Counted from the first letter of the stretch, positions 35,901-44,500 are shown. The stretch is DNA of 64,000 nt from Clostridia bacterium (GCA_017517865.1 JAFWYB010000025.1:26178-90177), one strand, 5' to 3'. Translations and numbers: made by a program. Notes: generated by a model not told the origin, from the sequence alone.

Positions 35901-36072
35901 ACCACACAAACTTAATATGGACAGATTTTGCGGAGTCGTGTTTTTATTTCGGTAAAAATGCAGGCTTCTATTTTGGCGTTCTCTGTGAGATTTGTCCGAA
36001 AGTTTGTGTGGTAGCAAAACGAAGCTTTGCATTTTTCGTGTGTGCAGAACTTCGGTTTGCACACACTTTTTT
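35901..36072 (+). ncRNA. candidate structured small RNA, copy 2
   Basis: About 172 nt. The closing stem is CCACACAAACTT (35902-35913) / AAGTTTGTGTGG (36000-36011), which keeps CCACAC/GTGTGG but changes the rest compatibly relative to copy 1. AAAAATGCA (35954-35962) is complementary to TGCATTTTT (36028-36036), 9 bp. CTTCTATTT and GTGTGGTAGC are conserved in sequence. The terminator is GTGTGTGC (36038-36045) / GCACACAC (36059-36066), with a TTCG loop and T6. It sits inside element 1, upstream of a second structured leader and the ABC exporter. Confidence 0.75.
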
Positions 36073-36079
36073 GTTTTAT

Positions 36080-36181
36080 GGGTGCCGGCAGAACAGGGAA
36101 TAACCCACCCGTGTTCTGCTTGGCCGTGTCAGAATTATCGCACCCGTGGAACTAAAGTGGCCGTTATTCTTTTCAACACGG
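36080..36181 (+). promoter_or_regulatory. structured 5' leader with candidate pseudoknot before the ABC exporter
   Basis: GGGTGC (36080-36085) pairs with GCACCC (36140-36145) around a hairpin GCAGAACA (36088-36095) / TGTTCTGC (36112-36119). The hairpin loop GAATAAC (36098-36104) is complementary to GTTATTC (36163-36169), close to the ABC gene RBS. CCGTG (36144-36148) / CACGG (36177-36181) may form a further stem. This nested arrangement looks like a ligand-sensing or translation-controlling RNA. No known class was recognised. Confidence 0.55.
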
Positions 36182-36206
36182 AAGTTTAATATAAGGAGTT
36201 GATTAG

Positions 36207-37994
36207 ATGAAAGACAACTTAAAGTATATGATTAAAAACTGGATAGAGTGGGATAAGAAAAGCCTTCTGTACTTTTGTTTAAGAGTTCCCGCTATGGTTT
36301 TTCTTCCTATCATAACAGCCTTTATCCCCAAAGCAATGATTGACTGCATAAATGAGGGCGTTACTGTCGGTAGGCTTACCTTGATAGTTGCTCTCTTAAG
36401 CGTACTTGTTACGGTTACGACCTGGCTTGACCCGTTTCTAAATGAGCTTTTACAGGGCAGTGCAAGAGTAATCCGTATGCGTTATGCGGTTATGGCTTTT
36501 AAGAAAAACATACACACAGATTACATAAACATTGAAAGTCTTGAGGGTAGAGAAAAGAATAAAATAGCTATGGAATTTTACCGAAGCCATTGGTCCTCTT
36601 CGGCGTACTTTATTACTCTTTGCAACGCCTTTCTTGTTTGTGTTCTCGGCGTAATAACTTCTCTTACACTCATTTACAAAATCAATATTATAATGATTCT
36701 GCTCATACTTCTTACCTGTGTGGGAGAGTTTTTTCTGCTTCGTTATCTCAACGAAAAGGAGAAGAATGTAAAAAGAAAAAGAGGCAGTATCTTTGTAAAG
36801 CTTGATTACTATTACGAGCTGAGTAAGGACAACACCGCCGCAAAGGATATCAGACTTTACGGCTTTTCAGACTACTTCATTTCTGCTTATGCCAAGTTTG
36901 TTTACGAGCTTCAGAAGATAACTAGCAAGTATATGAGGCAGAGCTTTAATGTCAGCGGCACAAGAGCCTTTCTCAATATGATAAGAGAGCTTGTCGCCTA
37001 TGCTTATCTTGTTTATCTCGTTTACAAAAACGAACTCAGCGTATCCGATTTCATCTTCTATTTCGGTATCATTACAGGCTTTTCAAACTGGATAATGAAC
37101 CTTGTTATCTGCGTTTCTGATTTGGAGCGTTGCTGTAACGATTGTCAGGCTTTCCGTGACTTTACCGAGGCTGAGGATGAAAACGATACAGGAAAGAATG
37201 TACATAAGCTGGGTGATGTAAATTCAATCGAGTTTAAAAATGTTTTGTTTACGTACCCTGCCGCCGAAGAAAGTACAATAAAGAATATGTCCTTTAAAGT
37301 AAACGCAGGTGAAAACATCGCTATAGTTGGTGAAAACGGTGCAGGCAAAACCACAGCCGTGAAGCTACTTTGCGGTTTGTACTATCCGAGTGAGGGTGAA
37401 ATTCTTGTTAATGGTATAAGCAGTAAGGATATTTCAAAGAGTGATTTCTTTGACCTCTTTTCTCCCGTTTTTCAGGATTACACCTTTATGCCCATGACTA
37501 TAGCAGAGAATATCTGCCTATCTTCCGATTATGACAAGGAAAAGCTTTATTCTGCACTTGAAAAGGCAGGCATCAGAGAGAAAATCGAAAGTCTCGACAA
37601 AAAAGAAAACACCTTTATGGTTAAAGATGTTTACAAGGATGCGGCAGATTTTTCGGGCGGTGAAAAGCAGAAGCTCCTTCTCGCAAAGGCCGTTTACAAA
37701 AACGCTCCCGTGCTTATTCTCGACGAGCCGACGGCAGCACTTGACCCTATAGCAGAAAATGAACTTTATCTCAAATACAATGAGCTGACACAGAACAAAA
37801 TATCCTTTTTCATTTCTCACAGGCTTTCCTCAACGCTCTTTTGTGACCGCATACTTTTTGTTTCTGACGGTAAAATTACAGAAAGCGGTACGCACGAAGA
37901 GCTGATGGAACTCAAGGGCGGATATTACAGAATGTATCAGCTTCAGAGCTATTATTACAAGGAAGGGCAGGTGTTGCAGAATGAAAAAGCTTAA
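36207..37994 (+). CDS. ABC exporter half-transporter A (fused permease-ATPase)
   Basis: A 595-residue type IV (exporter-fold) half-transporter: a six-helix membrane domain (about 1-310) and an ATPase domain with Walker A GENGAGKTT, signature FSGGEKQK, and Walker B VLILDEPTAALDP, then the His switch ISHRLSS. RBS AAGGAG precedes the ATG. It overlaps the next gene by 14 nt, so the two probably form a heterodimer exporting a drug, peptide or lipid. Its base composition is less AT-rich than the neighbouring STAND gene. Confidence 0.9.
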   Translation: MKDNLKYMIKNWIEWDKKSLLYFCLRVPAMVFLPIITAFIPKAMIDCINEGVTVGRLTLIVALLSVLVTVTTWLDPFLNELLQGSARVIRMRYAVMAFKKNIHTDYINIESLEGREKNKIAMEFYRSHWSSSAYFITLCNAFLVCVLGVITSLTLIYKINIIMILLILLTCVGEFFLLRYLNEKEKNVKRKRGSIFVKLDYYYELSKDNTAAKDIRLYGFSDYFISAYAKFVYELQKITSKYMRQSFNVSGTRAFLNMIRELVAYAYLVYLVYKNELSVSDFIFYFGIITGFSNWIMNLVICVSDLERCCNDCQAFRDFTEAEDENDTGKNVHKLGDVNSIEFKNVLFTYPAAEESTIKNMSFKVNAGENIAIVGENGAGKTTAVKLLCGLYYPSEGEILVNGISSKDISKSDFFDLFSPVFQDYTFMPMTIAENICLSSDYDKEKLYSALEKAGIREKIESLDKKENTFMVKDVYKDAADFSGGEKQKLLLAKAVYKNAPVLILDEPTAALDPIAENELYLKYNELTQNKISFFISHRLSSTLFCDRILFVSDGKITESGTHEELMELKGGYYRMYQLQSYYYKEGQVLQNEKA

Positions 37995-39804
37995 GTCTAT
38001 CACCTACGCATTTAAAGAGATGCACCACCTTGAAAACAAGCTTATGCCCACAACCGTTACTGCGGCAGTTGTCACCGGTATAATGCCTTTTGTAAATATA
38101 TGGTTTTCTGCGAAAATAATTGATTTGCTTGATACAGGTGCCGATGCAAAAACGCTTATAGGCTATATCTGCCTTGCGGTCGGTATAAACTTTGTACTGT
38201 TTTTCCTTAACAGGTATCTTAATGACATTTACTATATGCTTCGCTCAATGCTCTATAACAGAGAGCTTAAAAGCATCGCTTCAAAGCTTTTCTCTGTTGA
38301 GTTCAAAAAGCTTGAGGACAGCAACTTTAAAGAACTTATACATAAGCATTCAGAAGCACAGGATAGAGTATTTTCTGCCTTTGTGCAGTTTTCGTGGATG
38401 TTCAGGGATTTTGTTTCAGGCGCATTGACGGTTATTATTTCAGCCGTGTTAATCTGGCCTCTCTTCAAAATCGGCTTTCAGAAAACGGGTGATACCTTCT
38501 TTGAAAGACCTGCTTTTCTGCTGAGTATTTTCGGTGCTATCGGGGTTATGGTTGTCATTATGCTCGTCGTTGCCACAAAGATGAACAAGGAATATTTCAA
38601 GGCCTCTGACGAATATTCCCGTCTTGATAAGATTTTCTACTATTTTCTCGATATGTTTTCCGACTACAAGACAGGCAAGGAAATCCGTCTTTATAAGGAG
38701 CAGGACATTATCGAAAAGACTGCCACTCACAAGATTTTGACGGAGGGTGAGCAGGTGTTGAAAAAAGCATCGATGAACTCTGCAAAATCAAGCTCGTTTA
38801 TTGCTATTCTCGGTTCGGTTGTAGGCTTCGGTGTTTACCTGTTTATCGGCGTAAAGGGTCTTTACGGGCTTTTTGGTATCGGTTCACTTGTGCTTTACTG
38901 CGGCTCTTTTATGCAGATAATCAGCGGCGTTATGAAAATGGCTGTAACCTTCGGCAAAACCGAGGAAATGGTACCACTTGTAAACTATTATTACGAGATA
39001 ATGCACACCGAGGATGATATGGTGTACGGTGAAAAGGAAATAGATCTGACCGAAAAGTTCGAGATTGAATTTAAAGATGTTTCCTTTAAGTACCCGGGCA
39101 GTGAAAGCTATGCTTTGGAAAATATCAATCTGACCATACATAACGGTGAGCATCTTGCTGTTGTGGGCAGAAACGGCAGCGGTAAGACCACCTTCATCAA
39201 GCTTATGTGCAGACTTTATGATGTTGACAGTGGTGTGATACTGATAAACGGCATCAACATTAAAGAGTATTCAAAGGAAAGTCTGATGAAGCTTTATTCC
39301 GTTGTATTTCAGGATTTTAAGCTTTTTGCCGTACCTCTTTGTGACAATATTGCCGCTGACAAGGAGTATGACAAAGACAGACTTTACCGCACACTTGAAC
39401 AGGCAAATATTAAGGACAGAGTTGAGAGAATGAGCGAGAAAGAGAACACCTATCTTTACAAAAACCTTGATAAAAACGGTGTTGATATTTCAGGCGGCGA
39501 GGCACAGAAGCTCGCCCTTGCAAGAGCTCTTTACAAGGACAGTCCGCTTGTCATTCTTGACGAGCCTACAGCAGCACTAGACCCCGTTGCAGAGAATGAG
39601 ATTTACAGCCGTTTCAATTCATTCACAGAAAATAAAACTGCAATCTACATTTCCCACAGACTTTCAAGCTGTATTTTCTGTGACAGGATTGCCGTGTTTG
39701 ATAAGGCAAAGCTTGTTGAAGAAGGTACACATGAGCAGTTGCTGAAGTCGGGCAAGAAATACAGTGAACTGTGGAATGCCCAGGCTCAGTATTATAAGGT
39801 GTGA
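37981..39804 (+). CDS. ABC exporter half-transporter B (fused permease-ATPase)
   Basis: A 607-residue partner of the preceding gene. Membrane domain of about 320 residues with several hydrophobic helices (TAAVVTGIMPFVNIWF, GAIGVMVVIMLVVA), then an ATPase with Walker A GRNGSGKTT, signature ISGGEAQKL, Walker B VILDEPTAALDP and ISHRLSS. Both halves retain complete catalytic motifs. Such tandem exporters are common in gut Firmicutes as multidrug or lantibiotic-type exporters; the substrate is not shown. Confidence 0.9.
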   Translation: MKKLKSITYAFKEMHHLENKLMPTTVTAAVVTGIMPFVNIWFSAKIIDLLDTGADAKTLIGYICLAVGINFVLFFLNRYLNDIYYMLRSMLYNRELKSIASKLFSVEFKKLEDSNFKELIHKHSEAQDRVFSAFVQFSWMFRDFVSGALTVIISAVLIWPLFKIGFQKTGDTFFERPAFLLSIFGAIGVMVVIMLVVATKMNKEYFKASDEYSRLDKIFYYFLDMFSDYKTGKEIRLYKEQDIIEKTATHKILTEGEQVLKKASMNSAKSSSFIAILGSVVGFGVYLFIGVKGLYGLFGIGSLVLYCGSFMQIISGVMKMAVTFGKTEEMVPLVNYYYEIMHTEDDMVYGEKEIDLTEKFEIEFKDVSFKYPGSESYALENINLTIHNGEHLAVVGRNGSGKTTFIKLMCRLYDVDSGVILINGINIKEYSKESLMKLYSVVFQDFKLFAVPLCDNIAADKEYDKDRLYRTLEQANIKDRVERMSEKENTYLYKNLDKNGVDISGGEAQKLALARALYKDSPLVILDEPTAALDPVAENEIYSRFNSFTENKTAIYISHRLSSCIFCDRIAVFDKAKLVEEGTHEQLLKSGKKYSELWNAQAQYYKV

Positions 39805-39840
39805 TGCTTTGATTTGAAGTTGTAAAAGTGAATATGAAAG

Positions 39841-39885
39841 ACCGCCTTACTTGTGTTTTGCAGGTAAGGCGGTTGTGTTTTGTTG
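39841..39885 (+). terminator. terminator after the ABC exporter genes
   Basis: Perfect 10-bp stem ACCGCCTTAC (39841-39850) / GTAAGGCGGT (39864-39873), followed by TGTGTTTTGTT. The rest of the gap up to 40029 is AT-rich and shows no other feature. Confidence 0.75.
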
Positions 39886-40029
39886 GGAGAGTTGTACAAA
39901 ATAGATCGGTGAGAATTGTGAGGTTCGACAAAGTTCGAGGGAATGTGATATTTTTGTGTTACTATTTGTCGTTTTCGAGACTATTTTATTAAAAAGTATA
40001 AATTTAAACTTTTTATAAGGAGTATAAAT

Positions 40030-40926
40030 ATGAGTATAAAAAAGCAAACAGGAAAAGAAATATTATTTTATATCATTGTTCCAATTATTGCCGCAATAAT
40101 TGGTGTTATTGGAACTTGCATTGTGCAAGATATGAGAGAAGAAAGCCTTGTGAAATCAATGATAGGTAGATATGAACGTATAGAAGAAAATATGGATTTA
40201 GAGCAAGCCTTAGACCTTATTTTTGAAGAAAAAAAGAATCTGGAACAAGAATTGAACTCTGTTTATAATGAGAATAAGAATTTAGAAAACAAGGTAGAAG
40301 AAATGATTGATGCAGATATATATAGTCCCGCATTGGTTATAGATGGGTTGAGGGAAGAAAAATCTGTTGGCAAAGGTGTAGTTTGTTTAGATGACAATAT
40401 TTATTTTTCCTCAGAAATTTGCACTCGCATTTGGGGAAGAAAACCGGTATTTGATAAATCTGATAATACTGTATATTATAGTGAGAACAGAGAAATGATA
40501 GTAGAAAATAAAGTAGATTTGATAAGTGAAAATGTAATATATGATGGGAAATATCTTAATATATATGAAGCCTCCAACGGAGATACTTTTTCTATGGGAA
40601 GTGATACCTTTAATAAAGGATTTACCATTGGAGCTGATAATTATTCAATATTTGGAGAAGGTAATGGATATGCGTTGTTTGATTTAAAAGGTAAATACTC
40701 TAAATTGAATGTAAGTGTAGCTAGAGTTAATCGTGGTGACTTAGGGATAGAAGATGCGACATTAAAGGTGTATCTTAATGGTGAATATGAAACAGAATAT
40801 GCTTTAAGTGGTCAAAAACCACCAGTTTCAATTACAATTGATTTAAACTACGCTAATGACTTGAAATTAGAGCTTTGCGGAAGCAAAATTGTTTATGGTT
40901 TTTCAGAGTGTACACTCGAAAAATAA
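40030..40926 (+). CDS. membrane-anchored coiled-coil protein with NPCBM-like C-terminal domain
   Basis: Function unknown. The 298-residue protein has one N-terminal transmembrane helix (about 11-33, FYIIVPIIAAIIGVIGTCIV), an acidic coiled coil (about 50-95, EEKKNLEQELNSV), then a beta-rich domain. The last 100 residues (FTIGADNYSIFGEG, ALFDLKGKYSKLNVSVARV) resemble an NPCBM/carbohydrate-binding-type jelly roll, judged by pattern only. RBS AAGGAG precedes the start. It is strongly AT-rich, unlike the host genes, and starts a group of four genes running to the element end. Confidence 0.7.
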   Translation: MSIKKQTGKEILFYIIVPIIAAIIGVIGTCIVQDMREESLVKSMIGRYERIEENMDLEQALDLIFEEKKNLEQELNSVYNENKNLENKVEEMIDADIYSPALVIDGLREEKSVGKGVVCLDDNIYFSSEICTRIWGRKPVFDKSDNTVYYSENREMIVENKVDLISENVIYDGKYLNIYEASNGDTFSMGSDTFNKGFTIGADNYSIFGEGNGYALFDLKGKYSKLNVSVARVNRGDLGIEDATLKVYLNGEYETEYALSGQKPPVSITIDLNYANDLKLELCGSKIVYGFSECTLEK

Positions 40927-40954
40927 AGTAAAAAATAAGGGAGTTAAAATTATT

Positions 40955-41578
40955 ATGGTTAGTGAAAAGATTAAAGAAATTATAGACAAAGATTTAAAAT
41001 TGTGCAAGATTTTTTTAGAGGAAGATGTCGAAATAGACGAATCTTATAAAGAATTTCTTGATCAAAGATTTTTTGAAGACGAATATGGTATTTTGCATAT
41101 GTTTGCTGGAATTAATTCAAGATATTCGTCATTGATTAAAGACTTTCCAAAAGATTTAGATTTTGAAGGTAAAAATGGAGCAATAAGCGATGAGGAGTTT
41201 ATATGTTACCTTAGGAATGTTTATGAAAAACTTAATATGTATAAAGAATTAGGTTATAAAGAAAAAACAAATGATAATGCCCCGGTTATTAATAATAAAA
41301 TTTTCAACAACAATACCAATACCAATACCGTTATTAATAAAACAACTTCAATTTTAGAAGTTAAAGATAAGATCGAAAGTATGACGTCGTTATCAGATAA
41401 TCAAATTAACGAAATGCTTGTGAAAATAAATCAATTTGAAGAAATACTCAAAAAAGATGAAAGAAAGAATACAAAATGGGAAAAAATTAAAGACATTGTT
41501 AAGTGGTTCGCGGATAAAGGTTTCGATGTAGTCAAAACTGTTATTCCTGTTATGCTTGAAACATTTGATAAGAGTTAA
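40955..41578 (+). CDS. Asn-rich-linker protein of unknown function
   Basis: Not firmly recognised. The 207-residue ORF starts at the ATG at 40955 (GGGAG upstream); an earlier start overlaps the previous gene. It has a helical N-terminal half, a low-complexity linker (NNKIFNNNTNTNTVINK, about 118-134), and a C-terminal helix pair (ILKKDERKNTKWEKIKDIVKWF) of a kind seen in small proteins of accessory islands and resembling the tail of AbiTii-like proteins. No catalytic motif or membrane segment is seen. Confidence 0.6.
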   Translation: MVSEKIKEIIDKDLKLCKIFLEEDVEIDESYKEFLDQRFFEDEYGILHMFAGINSRYSSLIKDFPKDLDFEGKNGAISDEEFICYLRNVYEKLNMYKELGYKEKTNDNAPVINNKIFNNNTNTNTVINKTTSILEVKDKIESMTSLSDNQINEMLVKINQFEEILKKDERKNTKWEKIKDIVKWFADKGFDVVKTVIPVMLETFDKS

Positions 41579-41720
41579 ATTGTTAATTAAAAAAATATTA
41601 TTGAATGGAATATTTAAATTTTCTAAGGTGGGATAACGAAGTTGCAATAGTTAAAAACAAAAAAATAGTTGCATAAAATGACAAGAATTTAATTTAATAA
41701 AAATTTATTTGGAGGCTGAA

Positions 41721-42389
41721 ATGACTACTTGGGATCCTATTTGGAAAAATGATTCATACTCAGAAACTTCTTTGAGAAGAATTAAAGCTTCTGTAAAAGC
41801 TGATTCGTTTGCGTTCTTTTTGGATTTGAAAACAGAAGATATTTGCCTGGATGTTGGGTGTGGAGGCGGATATGTTTCTAAAGAACTTTCTGATAGGTTT
41901 AACTGTAAAATCATAGGATGCGATACTTCAATTGAAGCCATTAGTTTTGCTAATGAGAATAATAAGATGAAAAATTCTAATTTTATAGTTGCATCAGCAA
42001 CTAAGTTGCCCTTTGAAAGTGATTCTGTTGATGCGGTGGTTTGTGTAGGAGTATTAGAACACGTTTTAGATGTGGAAATTGCATTATCGGAGATTAGACG
42101 CGTGTTAAAACCACATGGCAAGTTAGTTGTTATTACATCAAATTATTATTCTGTTATGTATATTGATAGAATAATTAAACAAATTTTAGGTGTATGGAAA
42201 TACGGATATCAAAAAAACTGGTCGCCTAAAAAATTCTCAGAATTATTATTGAATAAAGGATTTAAAATATCAAATTTCAAAATATTACAGGGAATAGGAG
42301 ACTTTAATAACAAAACTTTGTTAGATAAAATAATTAATAAAGTCTTTGCGAATTGGGGTCGCTATATAATGTTTATGGGGGAAAAATAA
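41721..42389 (+). CDS. class I SAM-dependent methyltransferase
   Basis: A 222-residue Methyltransf_11/25-type enzyme. SAM motif I is CLDVGCGGGYVS (about 40-51), the acidic residue at GCDTS follows, motif II/III is DAVVCVGVLEHV, and IRRVLKPHGKLVV is post-III. The substrate is unknown; nearest in pattern are small-molecule or quinone methyltransferases. The ATG is behind GGAGG (the in-frame TTG 12 nt earlier is part of the RBS). One base separates it from the next gene. Confidence 0.85.
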   Translation: MTTWDPIWKNDSYSETSLRRIKASVKADSFAFFLDLKTEDICLDVGCGGGYVSKELSDRFNCKIIGCDTSIEAISFANENNKMKNSNFIVASATKLPFESDSVDAVVCVGVLEHVLDVEIALSEIRRVLKPHGKLVVITSNYYSVMYIDRIIKQILGVWKYGYQKNWSPKKFSELLLNKGFKISNFKILQGIGDFNNKTLLDKIINKVFANWGRYIMFMGEK

Positions 42390-42390
42390 A

Positions 42391-43110
42391 ATGAAGGAAA
42401 TAGTATTTGGAATAATATGTAATATAATTGTTGCTTTTTTGACATGGATAATTACAAAAACATATCATGGATATAAAAGTTTTAAAGGAATAAAACATGC
42501 TGCAAGGTTTAATAATGATTGTTTTAAAGCCGGCATTATAAATGTTTTTCCAACGAGGAAAACATATGGCGAACATAAAGATCATGGTACATCTAGTGAA
42601 TATATTTCTCGAGCCGAGCATAGTGTTTTATATGTTGGTTATTGGTTAGCTTCTGGTACCGAAATGGGTAATCTGAAGGAAACTATTAGAAATTTAACTG
42701 CAGAGAGAAAAACTGTTTCTTTAATTTTTATAAATCCCTATAACGACAACTCTTTGTTGACTTGTTCTGATTACATAGGAATTAGTTCTGAAGCAATTAA
42801 ATCACGAGTTAAGACAGTTATTAAAGACTTGTTGGATTTTAAAAAGCAATTAGGAGAAAATTCGCACTATTTAATTATAAAAATTCATGAAGTGCCTTTG
42901 TCGGCAAGTGCTTTCATTTTAGATGATACTACGAGTAAAAAGTGTCGCATATTGGTTGATTATAAAATATATAAAAAATCTCGTGAAGAAAGTTATGGAA
43001 TTGAGTTTCAAGATGCTAATAAGGTTATCACAAAACGTATGCTCGACTCATATAAGATCATAGCCAATGAAGCTAAAGAGATTAATAATATATTTGAATT
43101 GCACAAGTGA
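42391..43110 (+). CDS. membrane-anchored protein, possibly PLD-like
   Basis: A 239-residue protein with an N-terminal transmembrane helix (IVFGIICNIIVAFLTWIITK), then a soluble domain. The segment SRAEHSVLYVGYWLASG with LKETIRNLTAERKTVSLIFINP recalls the strands of phospholipase D-like or DUF5919-type domains, but a clear HxKxxxxD motif is not seen. It is coupled to the methyltransferase gene by a 1-nt gap. It could be an effector of an unrecognised system or a lipid-active enzyme; function not assigned. Confidence 0.55.
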   Translation: MKEIVFGIICNIIVAFLTWIITKTYHGYKSFKGIKHAARFNNDCFKAGIINVFPTRKTYGEHKDHGTSSEYISRAEHSVLYVGYWLASGTEMGNLKETIRNLTAERKTVSLIFINPYNDNSLLTCSDYIGISSEAIKSRVKTVIKDLLDFKKQLGENSHYLIIKIHEVPLSASAFILDDTTSKKCRILVDYKIYKKSREESYGIEFQDANKVITKRMLDSYKIIANEAKEINNIFELHK

Positions 43111-43333
43111 ATATTTAAAGATATAAATTATTATAAATTTATTTATATTGTTTCGTTAAACATAGCATAGAGTTATGTGTTTGATTTAAAAGTATGTGTT
43201 GTACAGTATTCTCTTTGGTTATGTCATGCGAAGTTTTGTAGTTGTAGTTTATTCTATTTGCGTATGTAAATGTTTTAGAATTTAATTTTTCAATGAGAGC
43301 ACTTTGTATGGGTAGACAATTTTGTGACTCCAC

Positions 43334-43342
43334 TTTGAGTAC
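43334..43342 (+). repeat. arm-type site, right end of element 1
   Basis: TTTGAGTAC in CACTTTGAGTACAAAAAC matches the left-end arm at 25802-25810 in the same orientation. The rest of 43111-43445 is AT-rich without a credible gene. Confidence 0.6.
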
Positions 43343-43445
43343 AAAAACTTTCTCAAACCAAATCACAACGAGCAAAAATACAAAATAACTACAATAAAAG
43401 TAGCTATTACTACTGAAAACCACTTTGATTAACAAAAAGTGAGTC

Positions 43446-43457
43446 GAGTGGGAATAA
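43446..43457 (+). repeat. attachment core copy 2 (junction of elements 1 and 2)
   Basis: Exact copy of GAGTGGGAATAA, followed by TTACCC. It is the right end of element 1 and left end of element 2. A partial hairpin AACCC (43474-43478) / GGGTT (43498-43502) follows. Confidence 0.88.
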
Positions 43458-43512
43458 TTACCCAAAGAGCCAAACCCCAGTAAAATCAAGGCTTTCAGGG
43501 TTCAGAAAATCC

Positions 43513-43534
43513 CTTTGATAACACTTTGATAACA
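43513..43534 (+). repeat. arm-type tandem repeats, left end of element 2
   Basis: Two perfect adjacent copies of the 11-mer CTTTGATAACA (43513-43523, 43524-43534), 67 bp from the core start, compared with 68 bp for the 11-bp repeats of element 1. Confidence 0.7.
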
Positions 43535-43611
43535 CGACCCGGGCATTATCATTGCGATTTCTCGTTGGCTTGCAGGTTATCAAGCTCATAAAATTTCTGC
43601 AATAAACGACT

Positions 43612-43654
43612 AAACCCTTAACTGTGGATTATCACGGTTAAGGGTTTTTTTGTC
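43612..43654. terminator. terminator near the left end of element 2
   Basis: A 15-bp stem, AAACCCTTAACTGTG (43612-43626) / CACGGTTAAGGGTTT (43633-43647) with one G-U pair, then a T-run. It insulates the element from rightward transcripts and may also end the regulator gene. Confidence 0.85.
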
Positions 43655-43669
43655 GTTATTTTTTTATTC

Positions 43670-44164
43670 TTATTTTAGTTCGTCTGAAAGGTCGATAGGA
43701 ATTTTCACCCATTTCTGAGTGTTGTCATACTTCGGGAAATTATATCTCCATTTGTTGTAATCGTGAACATCTATCTTACCTGCTCTGAACATATCTGCCT
43801 GCTCTTTCCAGGCAGAGAGCATAGGAAGAATATCAGATGTATCTTTATTTTCTTTATTTAATTTAATACAGATTTCTCCGTCAGACTCATCTATTGTCAG
43901 TCCGTAAATATCTTCCAATGCAAAAAGAGTGTGCATCAGTCCGATGTAACTGTCAATATCGGGAACATTCAACGCTTCAGGTGCAACTCCGAGAGCATCA
44001 GCAATAGCTGCCGTTATTTCAGCCTTGGGTGTTCTTGAACCGGTTTCATACTGTGCAATACGGACATCAGCAGATGCAACGGGAAATCCGATTTCCAATC
44101 CGAGATATTTCTGTGTCATTCCGAGATGGTTGCGCAAGTAGTTTATTCTTTCACCGATTGCCAT
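43670..44164 (-). CDS. XRE-family regulator of element 2
   Basis: A 164-residue protein with an N-terminal Cro/CI helix-turn-helix (RNHLGMTQKYLGLEIGFP, IAQYETGSRTPKAE). The start is the ATG at 44164 with AAAAGGAG upstream; a longer frame to 44206 lies over the promoter -10. It is divergent from xis-int and shares the intergenic region with repeated GTTTAGTA-type motifs. Only the HTH part is comparable to the element 1 regulator. Confidence 0.88.
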   Translation of the reverse strand: MAIGERINYLRNHLGMTQKYLGLEIGFPVASADVRIAQYETGSRTPKAEITAAIADALGVAPEALNVPDIDSYIGLMHTLFALEDIYGLTIDESDGEICIKLNKENKDTSDILPMLSAWKEQADMFRAGKIDVHDYNKWRYNFPKYDNTQKWVKIPIDLSDELK

Positions 44165-44196
44165 ATTAAGCACTCCTTTTCGTCGGGTTTGACTGT

Positions 44197-44225
44197 AGTA
44201 TAGCAAATATGTTTAGTAATGTCAA
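44197..44225 (-). promoter_or_regulatory. promoter of the element 2 regulator
   Basis: On the minus strand TTGACA (44220-44225), 17-bp spacer, TATACT (44197-44202). The spacer holds TGTTTAGTAA (seen on the plus strand), a motif that recurs at the xis-int promoter. Confidence 0.72.
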
Positions 44226-44277
44226 TATGCTTTTACAAAAACTTAACAGTTTTGTTTAAGTTTGTTAACGTAAAAAC

Positions 44278-44306
44278 TTGACATAAGCAGATTTGTTTAG
44301 TATAAT
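44278..44306 (+). promoter_or_regulatory. xis-int promoter of element 2
   Basis: TTGACA (44278-44283), 17-bp spacer containing TTTGTTTAG, TATAAT (44301-44306). Further CTAAACAATTTAGTTTAG-like copies follow, forming an imperfect palindrome likely bound by the XRE protein. Confidence 0.78.
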
Positions 44307-44340
44307 ACAGATAACCTAAACAATTTAGTTTAGTATTCTG

Positions 44341-44500
44341 ACTACAATAGAATGACCGTCCGACGAGAACAAACCGCCAAGACCTCTCAAAAAAAGAGAG
44401 CGAGCGCAGCCGAAAGGCTGACGGCACGCGCCCGTAGAAATATGAGGAGTGCCTGTCGGAACTCGAACTTCGGGCAGAACGGCAAACAACCATTCTAAAT
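44341..44500 (+). promoter_or_regulatory. structured 5' leader of the xis-int transcript, element 2
   Basis: About 160 nt, distinctly GC-richer than its flanks, with several local stems: CTCTC(A7)GAGAG at about 44385, AGCC-GAAA-GGCT near 44408-44420 inside a GCGC/GCGC pair. It precedes the excisionase RBS. Element 1 has no such leader. The role is unknown and folding was by eye. Confidence 0.4.

Larger units (their letters stand above)
25733..43457. mobile_element. integrative mobilizable element 1 (about 17.7 kb) in guaA
   Basis: Bounded by identical 12-bp cores at 25733 and 43446. It has an XRE regulator, excisionase, tyrosine integrase, RHH mobilization protein, MobV relaxase and TnpV, but no type IV secretion genes, so it would need a helper for transfer. 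Both ends carry TTTGAGTAC arm sites in the same orientation. Cargo is a SMEK-STAND protein, DinB-like gene, small RNA, ABC exporter and an AT-rich gene group. A RepA-like gene present at the corresponding place in element 2 is absent here. Confidence 0.85.

Noticed and set aside
43139-43489. 116-residue minus-strand frame across core copy 2
   Set aside because: It spans the recombination junction, has no RBS and a composition like intergenic DNA.
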